Shown here one piece after another: positions 1 to 9,077 of a DNA stretch of 64,000 bases; positions within the stretch are counted from its first letter, which is position 1; each line of letters starts with the position of its first letter. The translations under genes and the position numbers were made by a program. The DNA comes from Pseudomonas viridiflava (GTDB lineage: Bacteria; Pseudomonadota; Gammaproteobacteria; Pseudomonadales; Pseudomonadaceae): contig NZ_UTBZ01000001.1 in the NCBI RefSeq assembly GCF_900580865.1, forward strand, positions 558,001 to 622,000. Reading direction: 5' to 3'. The notes under the pieces are model-generated. The model saw only the letters and a list, made by a program, of their open reading frames with translations, had not been told where the DNA came from and made no database searches.

Positions 1-80
1 GAGCATTTTTTCCAGGGATTCGAGCATGGGAGATTCCTTGAGTGAGTTGTGTCAGGGATGAGTCTTGCTCACTGATACCG

Positions 81-149
81 CCATCGCGAGCAGGCTCACT
101 CCTACATTTGGAATGCGTTCCCCTGTAGGAGTGAGCCTGCTCGCGATGG
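81..149. repeat. REP inverted pair downstream of trkA
   Basis: Two REP units face each other: CCATCGCGAGCAGGCTCACT begins at 81 and its complement ends at 149, with about 19 bases between the arms. This is a typical intergenic Pseudomonas REP doublet and lies just past the trkA stop. The RNA would fold into a long hairpin that could act as a 3' end or mRNA-stability element for trkA. Confidence 0.9.
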
Positions 150-177
150 CGCCAGTCTGATCACCCAAAAATCCGGA

Positions 178-1554
178 TCAGAAGAAGCTGAGGCCCACAT
201 GAAACAGCTTCTCCACATCGCGAATATGTTTTTTATCCACAAGGAACAGAATCACGTGGTCGCCCGCTTCGATCACCGTGTCATCGTGGGCGATGATCAC
301 TTGTTCATTGCGGATCACCGCACCAATCGTGGTGCCGGGCGGCAGGCCGATCTTCTCGATCGGTTTGCCGATGACCTTGCTCGATTTCGCATCACCGTGG
401 GCAATCGCCTCGATGGCTTCCGCCGCACCACGGCGCAGTGAGTGCACGCTGACGATATCGCCACGGCGCACATGGGCCAGCAGCGTGCCGATGGTCGCCA
501 GTTGCGGGCTGATGGCGATGTCGATGTCGCCGCCCTGGATCAGATCAACGTAGGCAGGGTTGTTGATGATCGTCATGACCTTCTTCGCCCCCAGCCGTTT
601 GGCCAGCAGCGACGACATGATGTTGGCTTCGTCATCGTTGGTCAGGGCGAGGAAGATATCGGCGTCGGCAATGTTCTCCTCCAGCAGTAAATCACGATCT
701 GATGCACTGCCCTGCAGCACCACGGTGCTGTCGAGGGTGTCGGAGAGATAACGGCAGCGCGCCGGGCTCATCTCGATGATCTTCACCTGATAACGGCTTT
801 CGATGGCCTCGGCCAGACGCTCGCCGATCTGCCCGCCGCCAGCAATGACGATGCGTTTGTAGGTTTCGTCGAGGCGGCGCATTTCGCTCATCACTGCGCG
901 AATATTCTCACGGGCAGCGATGAAGAAGACTTCGTCATCGGCCTCGATCACCGTATCGCCCTGGGGCAGGATCGGCCGATCACGGCGGAAAATCGCTGCG
1001 ACGCGGGTCTCGACGTTCGGCATGTGTTCACGCAACTGGCGCAGTTGCTGACCCACCAGCGGCCCGCCGTAATAGGCACGCACCGCGACCAGTTGCGCCG
1101 CGCCTTCGGCGAAGTCGATCACCTGCAAGGCGCCGGGATGCTGGATCAGACGCTTGATGTAGTTGGTCACCACTTGCTCGGGGCTGATCAGCACGTCGAC
1201 CGGAATCGCTTCGTTCTGGAACAGTTGCTCCTCGCGATTGAGGTAAGACGCTTCGCGCACCCGGGCAATTTTGGTCGGGGTATGGAACAGCGTGTGGGCG
1301 ACCTGGCAGGCGACCATGTTGGTCTCGTCGCTGTTGGTCACCGCCACCAGCATATCGGCGTCGTCGGCACCGGCCTGACGCAGCACCGATGGCAGCGAGC
1401 CACGGCCCTGCACGGTGCGGATGTCGAGGCGGTCGCCGAGGTCGCGCAGGCGCTCGCCGTCGGTGTCGACCACCGTGATGTCGTTGGCTTCACTGGCCAA
1501 ATGCTCGGCCAGCGAACCGCCGACCTGTCCCGCACCAAGGATGATGATTTTCAT
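178..1554 (-). CDS. trkA: Trk potassium uptake regulatory protein TrkA
   Basis: Peripheral NAD(H)-binding gating subunit of the TrkH/TrkG potassium channel at the inner face of the cytoplasmic membrane. The 458-residue length is the family norm. It is an internal duplication of RCK units: a Rossmann dinucleotide motif GAGQVG at residues 7-12 with acidic D30, a TrkA_C-like segment around 140-225, a second Rossmann motif GGGQIG at 239-244, and a second TrkA_C domain in the last 90 residues. The gene starts 22 bases after the rsmB stop and is read in the same direction, so rsmB-trkA are probably cotranscribed, as in P. aeruginosa (fmt-rsmB-trkA). Confidence 0.97.
   Translation of the reverse strand: MKIIILGAGQVGGSLAEHLASEANDITVVDTDGERLRDLGDRLDIRTVQGRGSLPSVLRQAGADDADMLVAVTNSDETNMVACQVAHTLFHTPTKIARVREASYLNREEQLFQNEAIPVDVLISPEQVVTNYIKRLIQHPGALQVIDFAEGAAQLVAVRAYYGGPLVGQQLRQLREHMPNVETRVAAIFRRDRPILPQGDTVIEADDEVFFIAARENIRAVMSEMRRLDETYKRIVIAGGGQIGERLAEAIESRYQVKIIEMSPARCRYLSDTLDSTVVLQGSASDRDLLLEENIADADIFLALTNDDEANIMSSLLAKRLGAKKVMTIINNPAYVDLIQGGDIDIAISPQLATIGTLLAHVRRGDIVSVHSLRRGAAEAIEAIAHGDAKSSKVIGKPIEKIGLPPGTTIGAVIRNEQVIIAHDDTVIEAGDHVILFLVDKKHIRDVEKLFHVGLSFF
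233..241 (+). other. Perfect DnaA box, isolated
   Basis: TTATCCACA, an exact match to the DnaA box consensus, inside the 3' part of trkA. It is one of eight exact copies noticed between 0.2 and 21 kb. Confidence 0.5.
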
Positions 1555-1576
1555 CCAGTCACTCCGTTGAATCCGT

Positions 1577-2887
1577 TTAGCCGCGCGCGGCAGCGATCTT
1601 GATCAGCTTGGCGTAGTAGAACCCGTCATGGCCGCCCTGCTGGGCCAGCAATTGGCGACCATGGGGCTGTTTGATTCCGGCCGTGGTGGCCAGATCCAGT
1701 TCGCGGGCACCTGGGGTGCGCTCGAGGAACGCGGCGATGACTTCGGTGTTCTCGGTCGGCAGCGTCGAGCAGGTGGCGTACAGCAGGATGCCGCCGACTT
1801 CGAGGGTTTTCCACATGGCGTCGAGCAGCTCGCCCTGCAGTTGCGCGAGGGCAACGATGTCGTCCGGTTGACGCGTCAGCTTGATGTCTGGATGGCGGCG
1901 GATCACGCCAGTGGCCGAGCATGGTGCGTCGAGCAGAATGCGCTGGAACGGTTTGCCGTCCCACCACTTCTCGATATCACGACCGTCGGCGGCGATCAGT
2001 TCGGCGTTCAGGCCGAGGCGTTCTAGGTTTTCCTTAACGCGCACCAGTCGTTTGGCTTCCAGATCCACCGCGACTACGCCGGCCAGCGCCGGTTCGGCTT
2101 CGAGGATGTGGCAGGTCTTGCCGCCGGGGGCGCAACAGGCGTCGAGCACGCGTTGGCCGGGCGCCAGATCGAGCAGATCGGCAGCCAGTTGCGCGGCCTC
2201 GTCCTGCACGCTGATCCAGCCTTCGGCAAAACCCGGCAGGCTGCGCACGTCGGCGGCGGCTTCGAGAATAATGCCGTCGCGGCTGTACACACATGGCGTC
2301 GCGGCAATTCCAGCCTCAGTCAGTAGACCGAGGTAGGCGTCGCGGCTGTGATGACGGCGATTGACCCGCAGGATCATTGGCGGATGCGCGTTGTTCGCCT
2401 CACAGATGGCTTCCCACTGTTCCGGCCAGAACGCCTTCAGGGATTTTTGCAGCCAGCGCGGGTGAGCGGTACGCACCACCGGATCACGTTCCAGCTCGGC
2501 GAAAATCGTTTCGCTTTCGCGCTGGGCATTGCGCAGCACGGCGTTGAGCAGGCCTTTGGCCCACGGCTTTTTCAACTTGTCGGCGCAACCGACGGTTTCG
2601 CCGATGGCGGCGTGGGCCGGCACGCGGGTGTAGAGCAATTGGTAGAGACCGACCAGCAGCAGCGCTTCGACATCGGCGTCGGCGGCCTTGAACGGTTTCT
2701 GCAGCAGTTTCTCGGCCAGCGCCGACAGGCGTGGCTGCCAGCGCGCAGTGCCGAACGCCAGATCCTGAGTGAAACCGCGATCGCGATCCTCGACCTTGTC
2801 CAGTTGCGTCGGCAGGGAGCTGTTCAGCGAGGCTTTGCCGCTGAGCACGGCGGCGAGTGCCTTGGCGGCGGCCAGACGCGGATTCAT
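1577..2887 (-). CDS. rsmB: 16S rRNA (cytosine-967 C5) methyltransferase RsmB
   Basis: SAM-dependent methylation of C967 in 16S rRNA. The 436-residue protein has an N-terminal NusB-like RNA-binding domain (about 1-140) and a C-terminal NOL1/NOP2/Sun methyltransferase domain. SAM-site motif APGGK lies at 253-257, motif DAPCSATG at 320-327 and the catalytic cysteine motif ATCS at 371-374, so both family cysteines (323, 373) are present. The start chosen is the ATG at 2887, whose bases overlap the fmt stop in an ATGA arrangement. A longer in-frame reading runs back to 3004 inside fmt but has no family support. Translational coupling to fmt is likely. Confidence 0.96.
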   Translation of the reverse strand: MNPRLAAAKALAAVLSGKASLNSSLPTQLDKVEDRDRGFTQDLAFGTARWQPRLSALAEKLLQKPFKAADADVEALLLVGLYQLLYTRVPAHAAIGETVGCADKLKKPWAKGLLNAVLRNAQRESETIFAELERDPVVRTAHPRWLQKSLKAFWPEQWEAICEANNAHPPMILRVNRRHHSRDAYLGLLTEAGIAATPCVYSRDGIILEAAADVRSLPGFAEGWISVQDEAAQLAADLLDLAPGQRVLDACCAPGGKTCHILEAEPALAGVVAVDLEAKRLVRVKENLERLGLNAELIAADGRDIEKWWDGKPFQRILLDAPCSATGVIRRHPDIKLTRQPDDIVALAQLQGELLDAMWKTLEVGGILLYATCSTLPTENTEVIAAFLERTPGARELDLATTAGIKQPHGRQLLAQQGGHDGFYYAKLIKIAAARG

Positions 2888-3843
2888 TGCGCGTCCACCG
2901 TTGCACCCAACACAGTGCCGACAGCGAATTTCTCGCGACGGCTGTTGAACAGGTCGCTGAAGTTCAACGCCTTGCCGCCGGGCAATTGCAGACGGGTCAG
3001 GCACAGCGCCCGTTCACCGCAGGCGACGACCAGGCCGTCCTTGCTGGCGCCGAGGATTTCACCCGGCGCGCCTTTACCGTCGGCGAGTGTTGCCGCCAGG
3101 ACTTTCAGCGCTTCACCGTTGAGGGTGCTGTGGGTGATCGGCCATGGGTTGAAGGCGCGCACCAGTCGCTCCAGCTCAACCGCCGGACGGCTCCAGTCAA
3201 TGCGTGCTTCGTCCTTGTTCAGCTTGTGTGCGTAAGTGGCGAGCTCATCGTTCTGCACTTCGCCTTGCAGAGTGCCAGCAGCCAGACCGGCAATCGCCTG
3301 CACCACGGCCGGCGGGCCCATTTCGGCGAGGCGGTCGTGCAGTGTGCCGCCAGTGTCTTCACCGGTGATCGGCGTGACGACCTTGAGCAGCATCGGTCCG
3401 GTGTCGAGGCCGGCCTCCATGCGCATCACGGTAACGCCGCTTTCCGCATCACCGTGTTCCACGGCGCGTTGAATCGGCGCCGCACCGCGCCAGCGTGGCA
3501 GCAGGGACGCGTGACTGTTGATGCAGCCCAGACGCGGAATATCCAGCACCACTTGCGGCAGGATCAGGCCGTAGGCGACCACCACCAGCAAGTCTGGTTT
3601 CAGCGCAGCCAGTTCAGCCTGGGCATCGGCGTTACGCAAAGTCGGCGGCTGCAACACCTGGATATTATTTTCCAGGGCCAGCTGTTTGACCGGGCTCGGC
3701 ATCAGTTTTTGCCCGCGACCGGCCGGACGATCCGGTTGGGTGTAAACCGCAACGATCTCATAAGGGCTGTTCAGCAGGGCCTTGAGGTGTTCGGCGGCGA
3801 ATTCCGGGGTGCCGGCAAAAACGATGCGCAGTGGCTCAGTCAT
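2884..3843 (-). CDS. fmt: Methionyl-tRNA formyltransferase Fmt
   Basis: Formylates Met-tRNAfMet with 10-formyl-tetrahydrofolate, producing the bacterial initiator tRNA. The 319 residues match the family length. The N-terminal formyltransferase fold begins with [10 protein letters not shown] at 11-20. The catalytic triad is visible as N109, H111 (in [13 protein letters not shown]) and D147 (in AGLDTGP). The C-terminal OB-like tRNA-binding domain covers about 205-310. The stop overlaps the rsmB start. def lies upstream on the same strand but is separated by an intrinsic terminator, so fmt probably also has its own promoter or depends on read-through. Confidence 0.97.
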   Translation of the reverse strand: MTEPLRIVFAGTPEFAAEHLKALLNSPYEIVAVYTQPDRPAGRGQKLMPSPVKQLALENNIQVLQPPTLRNADAQAELAALKPDLLVVVAYGLILPQVVLDIPRLGCINSHASLLPRWRGAAPIQRAVEHGDAESGVTVMRMEAGLDTGPMLLKVVTPITGEDTGGTLHDRLAEMGPPAVVQAIAGLAAGTLQGEVQNDELATYAHKLNKDEARIDWSRPAVELERLVRAFNPWPITHSTLNGEALKVLAATLADGKGAPGEILGASKDGLVVACGERALCLTRLQLPGGKALNFSDLFNSRREKFAVGTVLGATVDAQ

Positions 3844-3856
3844 GAAGGGAGTCTCA

Positions 3857-3889
3857 TAAAAAGAAAAAGGCTTGCCGCAGCAAGCCTTT
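3857..3889 (-). terminator. Intrinsic terminator between def and fmt
   Basis: On the minus strand a perfect 10-bp stem AAAGGCTTGC / GCAAGCCTTT with a four-base loop is followed by an interrupted T tract. It lies after the def stop and only 14 bases before the fmt start codon, so it separates two genes often cotranscribed in other bacteria. Confidence 0.85.
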
Positions 3890-3900
3890 GAAGAGGGGCA

Positions 3901-4407
3901 TCAAGCGTTCTGGCGGTGCTGCTTTTCCAGTTTCTTCTTGATCCGGTCGCGTTTGAGCGTGGACAGGTAATCGACGAACAATTTGCCGTTGAGGTGGTCG
4001 CATTCGTGCTGGATGCACACCGCGAGCAGGCCTTCGGCGATCAGCTCATAGGGCTTGCCGTCGCGGTCCAGCGCCTTGATCCTGACCTTTTGCGGGCGGT
4101 CGACGTTTTCGTAGAAACCCGGTACCGACAGGCAGCCTTCCTGGTATTGGTCCATTTCGTCGGTCAGCGATTCGAACTCGGGGTTGATGAACACCCGCGG
4201 TTCGGTGCGGTCTTCGGAAAGGTCCATCACGACGATACGTTTGTGCACGTTGACCTGGGTCGCGGCAAGGCCGATGCCCGGCGCTTCATACATTGTTTCA
4301 AACATGTCATCGACCAACTGACGCACTTCGTCGTCCACTACAGCCACAGGCTTGGCGATAGTGCGCAGACGCGGGTCCGGGAATTCGAGGATGTTTAAAA
4401 TGGCCAT
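3901..4407 (-). CDS. def: Peptide deformylase
   Basis: Metalloenzyme that removes the N-formyl group from nascent proteins, reversing the product of Fmt. The start is set at the ATG at 4407 giving 168 residues, because the protein then begins [15 protein letters not shown] as the family does; a longer reading to 4518 adds an unrelated leader. All three signature motifs are intact: GIGLAATQ at 44-51, EGCLS at 90-94 and HECDH at 134-138, which supply the metal ligands C92, H134 and H138 and the catalytic E135. It is divergent from the LysM gene, with about 160 bases of shared upstream DNA. Confidence 0.97.
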   Translation of the reverse strand: MAILNILEFPDPRLRTIAKPVAVVDDEVRQLVDDMFETMYEAPGIGLAATQVNVHKRIVVMDLSEDRTEPRVFINPEFESLTDEMDQYQEGCLSVPGFYENVDRPQKVRIKALDRDGKPYELIAEGLLAVCIQHECDHLNGKLFVDYLSTLKRDRIKKKLEKQHRQNA

Positions 4408-4567
4408 AGGCTTTGATTGCTGCACACGTTGAGTAAAGTCGGGCGATGGCCTGGCAGGTCCGAAGATGCAGGCTACCGTTGTGAAGCGTAGCTTGTGCAT
4501 TTTGCACAAGCGAGCCACGGGGGCTCTGACGGTTCACGCGAATGCACATGATAAAGGGATTCACTGC

Positions 4568-5593
4568 ATGAGGAAAACACTACTCGCCCTGCTGCTGTTG
4601 GCTTCGGCCGGCGTGGCGCAAGGGCAAGTGCAACTCAGGGATGGTTTTCCACAGCAATACACGGTGGTTTCGGGGGATACGCTCTGGGACATTTCCGGCA
4701 AATACCTGCGCGAGCCCTGGCAGTGGCCACAACTGTGGCGGGCCAATCCGCAAATCGAAAACCCCAACCTGATCTATCCCGGCGACACACTGACCCTCAG
4801 TTATGTCGATGGCCAGCCGCGTCTGACCGTCAATCGTGGCGAGTCGCGCGGCACCATCAAGCTCTCGCCACGGATCCGCACCAGCCCGGTCGCCGAGGCG
4901 ATTCCGAGCATTCCACTGAAATCCATCAACAGCTTTTTGCTGAGCAACCGTATCGTCGACAAGGTCGAGGACTTCGACAAGGCGCCATACATCGTCGCCG
5001 GCGATGCCGAACGCGTGCTCAGCGGCACCGGTGACCGCATCTTTGCTCGCGGCCATTTCGATCCGGATCAACCGGTCTACGGCATCTTCCGTCAGGGCAA
5101 GGTCTACACCGATCCACAGACCAAGGAGTTCCTCGGGATCAACGCCGACGACATCGGCGGCGGTGAGATCGTGGCCACCGAAGGCGACGTCGCCACCCTC
5201 GCCCTGCAACGCACCACCCAGGAAGTACGCCTCGGCGACCGTTTGTTCAGTGGCGAAGAGCGCTCGATCAACTCGACCTTCATGCCTAGCGCGCCCACCA
5301 CCAATATCAACGGCGTGATCATCGATGTGCCACGCGGTGTCACCCAGATCGGTGTAATGGACGTGGTCACGTTGAACAAAGGCAGGCGTGACGGTCTGGC
5401 CGAGGGTAACGTGTTGGTAGTGATGAAAACCGGTGAAACCGTGCGCGACCGCATTACTGGCCAGCCGCTGAAAATTCCCGATGAGCGCGCCGGGTTGCTG
5501 ATGGTGTTTCGTACTTACGACAAACTCAGTTACGGCCTCGTCCTCAATGCATCGCGCTCGCTGGCGGTGCTCGACAAAGTGCGAAACCCTTAG
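4568..5593 (+). CDS. LysM peptidoglycan-binding domain protein
   Basis: Exported protein of 341 residues, equivalent by context to PAO1 PA0020. A signal peptide (LLALLLLASAGVAQG, about residues 4-20) is followed by a LysM domain at about 27-75 (VVSGDTLWDISGKYLREPWQ ... PGDTLTL), which would bind N-acetylglucosamine in peptidoglycan. The remainder (80-341) is a beta-rich region of unknown function. The start at 4568 gives the signal peptide directly; the upstream in-frame extension is unlikely. It is divergent from def and upstream of dprA, an order conserved in Pseudomonas. The exact role is not known to me. Confidence 0.88.
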   Translation: MRKTLLALLLLASAGVAQGQVQLRDGFPQQYTVVSGDTLWDISGKYLREPWQWPQLWRANPQIENPNLIYPGDTLTLSYVDGQPRLTVNRGESRGTIKLSPRIRTSPVAEAIPSIPLKSINSFLLSNRIVDKVEDFDKAPYIVAGDAERVLSGTGDRIFARGHFDPDQPVYGIFRQGKVYTDPQTKEFLGINADDIGGGEIVATEGDVATLALQRTTQEVRLGDRLFSGEERSINSTFMPSAPTTNINGVIIDVPRGVTQIGVMDVVTLNKGRRDGLAEGNVLVVMKTGETVRDRITGQPLKIPDERAGLLMVFRTYDKLSYGLVLNASRSLAVLDKVRNP

Positions 5594-5618
5594 CTGGCTT
5601 AACAAGTTACCAACAGAC

Positions 5619-5627
5619 TTATCCACA
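5619..5627 (+). other. Perfect DnaA box upstream of dprA
   Basis: TTATCCACA in the 82-base gap between the LysM gene and dprA. This is the only one of the eight copies placed in a clear promoter region of a plus-strand gene. Confidence 0.5.
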
Positions 5628-5675
5628 GCTTGTTCCGAATGGTTCGGGGCTTATAACGATCAAGGATGATCCATC

Positions 5676-6773
5676 ATGTTGCCTGTCTGTACGCCGGTTT
5701 CCCCGGCGGAACTGGAAGCGCGTTTGCGCCTGCACCGCTTGCCCGATGTCGGCCCGAAGCGCTTTGCCAAATTGCTCGAGGCTTTCGGCTCGGCATCCAA
5801 AGCCATCAGTGCACCGGCCAGCGCCTGGCGTTCGCTGGGTTTACCGGCGACGTGTGCCGAAGCGCGGCGCTGTCCCGAGGTTCGCGACGGCGCCAGCCAT
5901 GCAATGCACTGGCTAGAGCGTCCTGAGCATCATTTGCTGATGTGGGATCAGCCGGATTACCCGGCGTTGCTGGCGCAGATTCCCGATCCGCCACCACTAT
6001 TGTTTGTTGCCGGTGATCCGTTGATTCTGGAAAAACCGCAACTGGCGATGGTCGGCAGTCGCCGCGCCTCGCGTCCGGGTATGGACACGGCGGCGGCGTT
6101 TTCCCGAAGCCTTGCCGGGGCCGGTTTTGTCATCACCAGCGGTCTGGCATTGGGCATCGATGCCGCAGCGCATCAGGCCGCGCTGGACGTCGGTGGGCTG
6201 ACTGTCGGGGTGCTTGGAACGGGACTGGAAAACTTTTATCCACAGCGCAATCGACGCTTGGCCGACGCGATGATTGCATCCGGCAGTGCGGTGCTTTCCG
6301 AGTTTCCGCTGGACGCCGGGCCGACGGCGAGCAACTTCCCGCGCCGCAACCGGATCATCAGCGGTTTGTCCCTTGGCGTACTGGTGGTCGAGGCGAGCGT
6401 TGCCAGTGGTTCATTGATCACCGCGCGACTGGCCGCGGAACAGGGGCGCGAGGTTTATGCCATTCCCGGTTCGATTCATCATCCCGGGGCGCGCGGTTGC
6501 CATCAGTTGATCCGCGACGGCGCGGTGCTGGTGGAAACCATTGGACATATCCTCGAAGCCCTGCGCGGTTGGCAGCATCTACCGTTATCGACAGAGACGG
6601 CGAAAGTCGATCATCCATTGCTCTCCCTGCTCCACGCCGCGCCTCACACCAGTGAAGGGTTGGCCGACAGCAGCGGCTGGGCGTTGCCCAAAGTGTTGGC
6701 GGCGCTTACCGAACTGGAAATGGATGGCCGTGCGGTGTGCGAAAACGGCCGCTGGTTGGCCAGGACACGCTAG
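5676..6773 (+). CDS. dprA: DNA-processing protein DprA (Smf)
   Basis: Binds incoming single-stranded DNA and loads RecA during transformation; it is widespread also in strains not known to be competent. The 365-residue protein has an N-terminal SAM-like/HhH segment (about 12-60, LPDVGPKRFAKLLEAFG), a Rossmann-like DNA_processg_A domain (about 75-285) with GSRRAS at 127-132, TSGLALGID at 154-162 and the GSLITARLAAEQGREV stretch, and a C-terminal winged-helix DML1-like domain (about 305-360). Full length, no lesion. It precedes tsaC with a 55-base gap, as in PAO1. Confidence 0.95.
   Translation: MLPVCTPVSPAELEARLRLHRLPDVGPKRFAKLLEAFGSASKAISAPASAWRSLGLPATCAEARRCPEVRDGASHAMHWLERPEHHLLMWDQPDYPALLAQIPDPPPLLFVAGDPLILEKPQLAMVGSRRASRPGMDTAAAFSRSLAGAGFVITSGLALGIDAAAHQAALDVGGLTVGVLGTGLENFYPQRNRRLADAMIASGSAVLSEFPLDAGPTASNFPRRNRIISGLSLGVLVVEASVASGSLITARLAAEQGREVYAIPGSIHHPGARGCHQLIRDGAVLVETIGHILEALRGWQHLPLSTETAKVDHPLLSLLHAAPHTSEGLADSSGWALPKVLAALTELEMDGRAVCENGRWLARTR
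6236..6244 (+). other. Perfect DnaA box within dprA
   Basis: TTATCCACA inside the dprA coding region; part of the set of eight copies in the first 21 kb. Confidence 0.5.
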
Positions 6774-6828
6774 GTTTTACAAGGAAGATCGGTAAACTGC
6801 GCGAAACCTGATTGCGGAGAGTTTTTTC

Positions 6829-7386
6829 ATGGTCAACAGTTGGCGTGTGCAACAAGCCGCACGAGAGATTCGCGCCGGGGCGGTGATTGCCTATCCAACC
6901 GAAGCCGTCTGGGGGCTGGGTTGCGACCCGTGGAACGAAGAGGCAGTGGATCGGTTGCTGGCGATCAAGAATCGTTCGGTGGTCAAAGGGCTGATTCTGG
7001 TTGCCGACAACATTCGCCAGTTCGACTTCCTGTTCGAAGACTTCCCGCAAGAATGGATCGACCGCATGGCCAGTACCTGGCCGGGACCGAACACCTGGCT
7101 GGTACCACACCAGGGCTTGTTGCCGGAATGGGTGACAGGCGTGCACGACACTGTGGCGCTGCGGGTCAGCGATCACCCGCAGGTGCGCGATCTGTGCTCG
7201 ATGGTCGGGCCATTGATTTCGACCTCTGCCAACCCGCAGGGCCGTCCGGCGGCGCGTACGCGTTTACGGGTTGAGCAATATTTCCGTGGCCAGGTGGATC
7301 TGGTGCTGGGCGGTAGCCTCGGCGGACGGAAAAACCCTAGCGTCATCCGCGATCTTGCGAGCGGTAAGGTCATTCGTCCCGACTGA
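6829..7386 (+). CDS. tsaC: L-threonylcarbamoyladenylate synthase TsaC (YrdC/RimN)
   Basis: Makes threonylcarbamoyl-AMP from threonine, bicarbonate and ATP, the first step of t6A37 modification of ANN-decoding tRNAs. The 185 residues form one YrdC domain, the short bacterial type without the Sua5 extension. The substrate-pocket sequence [11 protein letters not shown] is at 21-31 and a [12 protein letters not shown] stretch is at 48-59. [11 protein letters not shown] near residue 127 matches the family nucleotide-site motif. In PAO1 the next gene is qor; here a five-gene cassette intervenes, starting 268 bases after the tsaC stop. Confidence 0.96.
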   Translation: MVNSWRVQQAAREIRAGAVIAYPTEAVWGLGCDPWNEEAVDRLLAIKNRSVVKGLILVADNIRQFDFLFEDFPQEWIDRMASTWPGPNTWLVPHQGLLPEWVTGVHDTVALRVSDHPQVRDLCSMVGPLISTSANPQGRPAARTRLRVEQYFRGQVDLVLGGSLGGRKNPSVIRDLASGKVIRPD

Positions 7387-7412
7387 CCTGATTTCTGCTT
7401 CATTTGCTTTTG

Positions 7413-7445
7413 AACTCCTCGGCTTGATTGGCGAGGAGTTTTTTC
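7413..7445 (+). terminator. Intrinsic terminator after tsaC
   Basis: Perfect stem AACTCCTCG (7413-7421) / CGAGGAGTT (7432-7440) with a 10-base loop, followed by a T run. It isolates tsaC from the downstream cassette. Confidence 0.9.
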
Positions 7446-7654
7446 TGTCTGCGATGTTCTTGGTAAACCTCTTTAACTTAAACAATCTGTTGTTTATGTT
7501 GTTCTGCTGTGTGTCAGATAAATCTATAAGTTTATATTCTCAGTAACTTTTCCCACGTCATTATCAGAAGTCGCGCAGTGGCGATATTTCCAAAAGCATC
7601 CATTATTTCAATGCGCTCAGAAAACTTCGATAAGTTAACGTCTGCGGAGAAGGA
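7446..7654 (+). promoter_or_regulatory. AT-rich leader of the five-gene cassette
   Basis: About 210 bases of AT-rich DNA, unlike the GC-rich surroundings, between the tsaC terminator and the first cassette gene; it must hold the cassette promoter. It contains an inverted repeat ATAAA (7518-7522) / TTTAT (7531-7535) with an 8-base spacer, which may be an operator or only AT-rich sequence. GGAGAAGG at 7646-7653 is the ribosome binding site for the start at 7655. No regulator gene is adjacent. Confidence 0.4.
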
Positions 7655-8323
7655 ATGGACACTACGAATTTACAACTCAAGGATTATCTGCAGGGGCTTC
7701 AGGAAACGCTGAACAAGCAACATGCTGATTATCGAATCGCTATTCTCGATACGGGAGCAGACATAAGCGAGTTTGAAAGATTCATCGGCCGCCAGTTTCG
7801 TCTCCGGCTAAAGCATTACATGCTGACGTCCAGAGCCAGGGCACTTGAAACGAGGCTGGCGATTTCATCGCGCAGCACGCATTTTCTGTTGTACCAGCGC
7901 GATCAACTGACGGCGGTATTAAGAGTGACCCCCTCGCCGTTCGAATGGGCATCGTTGGCCCATCAATATGTCTCGCCAACCGTGGCGCTGGCGCGTCATG
8001 TCGAGTTCAGTCGCCTGATTACGCATTCGCAGCAACATCGGCCGGTACCGATCAATGCGCTGCTGGCTGCCGCCACCGAATGGGCAATCGTTCGCGGCTA
8101 TCAAGGCGTTACCGCCTTGTGCAGGTCGCCACAACGGCGGTTGTTCCAGCGTTTCGGCCTGACCCCGATCACCTCCAATTCACTGCATATCGAACAACGC
8201 GCTCGTGGTGATTACTGGCTGTTGTCTGCCGAATGGCGGCAAATTCTCACAGCGCTTCAACAACCCTTTCCCATAAACACCAATTACCCGGAGAGTCGCG
8301 ATGAATGCGTCCGTCAGTTTTGA
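7655..8323 (+). CDS. GNAT-fold N-acyltransferase, autoinducer-synthase/OlsB/FeeM-like
   Basis: A 222-residue protein with GNAT-fold features. The segment HVEFSRLITHSQQHRPVPIN (about 115-134) carries EFSRL at 117-121, matching the position and pattern of the E-x-S-R core of LuxI-type AHL synthases, FeeM-type N-acyl amino acid synthases and PEP-CTERM-associated acyltransferases. The RRLFQRFGLTPI stretch (161-172) resembles the GNAT C-terminal beta-bulge region. From family knowledge such enzymes move an acyl chain from acyl-ACP to an amine; the substrate here is inferred, not shown. It is the first gene of the cassette, codon use is AT-richer than the core genes, and its end overlaps the next gene by 23 bases. 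Confidence 0.6.
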   Translation: MDTTNLQLKDYLQGLQETLNKQHADYRIAILDTGADISEFERFIGRQFRLRLKHYMLTSRARALETRLAISSRSTHFLLYQRDQLTAVLRVTPSPFEWASLAHQYVSPTVALARHVEFSRLITHSQQHRPVPINALLAAATEWAIVRGYQGVTALCRSPQRRLFQRFGLTPITSNSLHIEQRARGDYWLLSAEWRQILTALQQPFPINTNYPESRDECVRQF

Positions 8324-9035
8324 ACAACAGTTGATTGTGCTTGATCAGCGAATCGAAAAGACATGGGCCGATATTCTGGATAATTCCCGGCTGGTCAAGG
8401 CCATCCGCGAGGGCAGTGTCTCCAAAGCGTTATATGCGATCTATATGATCGAGACGTTTCATTACACCGCGCACAATGCACGAAACCAAGGCCTTGTCGG
8501 AGTGCGACATGCCGATAACCCGGTTTATGCAAAGTTCTGTTTTGAACATGCGGCGCAAGAAGTCGGTCATGAAAAAATGGCTCTGCATGATGTCATGAGT
8601 CTGGGATTGAAAAATCAGAACTTTGATGTGCCGCCGGCACTTCCTGAAACTGAAGTGCTGATCGCGTATTTGTACTGGATTTCTTTTACCGGTAATCCGT
8701 TACAACGACTGGGATACAGTTACTGGGCGGAAAATGCCTATCACTTCATTACTCCGCTGATCGACAAACTGAGTGAAACACTGGCGCTGAAGCCTGCACA
8801 ACTGACGTTCTTCATCGCTCACTCGGATATCGATGTCGAGCACTTCAACGAAATCAAACTCATCCTGCAGCGCACCTGCAAGCACCAGGCTGACTGGGAT
8901 GCCATTGCCACCGTGATGGAAACCAGTCTGCGCCTGACCGGCAACATGCTTGAGGCCGTTTATGAGCAGTATGAGGCCTGGCAAAACGGCCGCGCGCCCC
9001 GGTATGAATTCCTTCATGCCCTCGATAAGTCATGA
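8301..9035 (+). CDS. Heme-oxygenase-like di-iron oxygenase (HDO/TenA-like superfamily)
   Basis: A 244-residue all-helical protein of the iron-containing redox enzyme family. Candidate metal ligands follow the HDO order: E51 (helix 1, MIETFHYTAHNARN), E87-x-x-H90 (AQEVGHEKM), E144 (YWAENAYHF), then H174-x3-D178-x2-H181 (HSDIDVEHF). From memory, the E-x2-H spacing resembles UndA more than SznF, and the D/H pair supports a second iron. Known members perform N-oxygenation, oxidative decarboxylation or C-C cleavage of amino or fatty acids. The substrate is unknown. The start ATG at 8301 has GGAGAG just upstream and lies inside the end of the acyltransferase gene, suggesting translational coupling. 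Confidence 0.72.
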   Translation: MNASVSFEQQLIVLDQRIEKTWADILDNSRLVKAIREGSVSKALYAIYMIETFHYTAHNARNQGLVGVRHADNPVYAKFCFEHAAQEVGHEKMALHDVMSLGLKNQNFDVPPALPETEVLIAYLYWISFTGNPLQRLGYSYWAENAYHFITPLIDKLSETLALKPAQLTFFIAHSDIDVEHFNEIKLILQRTCKHQADWDAIATVMETSLRLTGNMLEAVYEQYEAWQNGRAPRYEFLHALDKS

Positions 9036-9077
9036 CGCCCTCAAGTGCATTCCCGGCATGGGCACGTGGAGGTCGTG

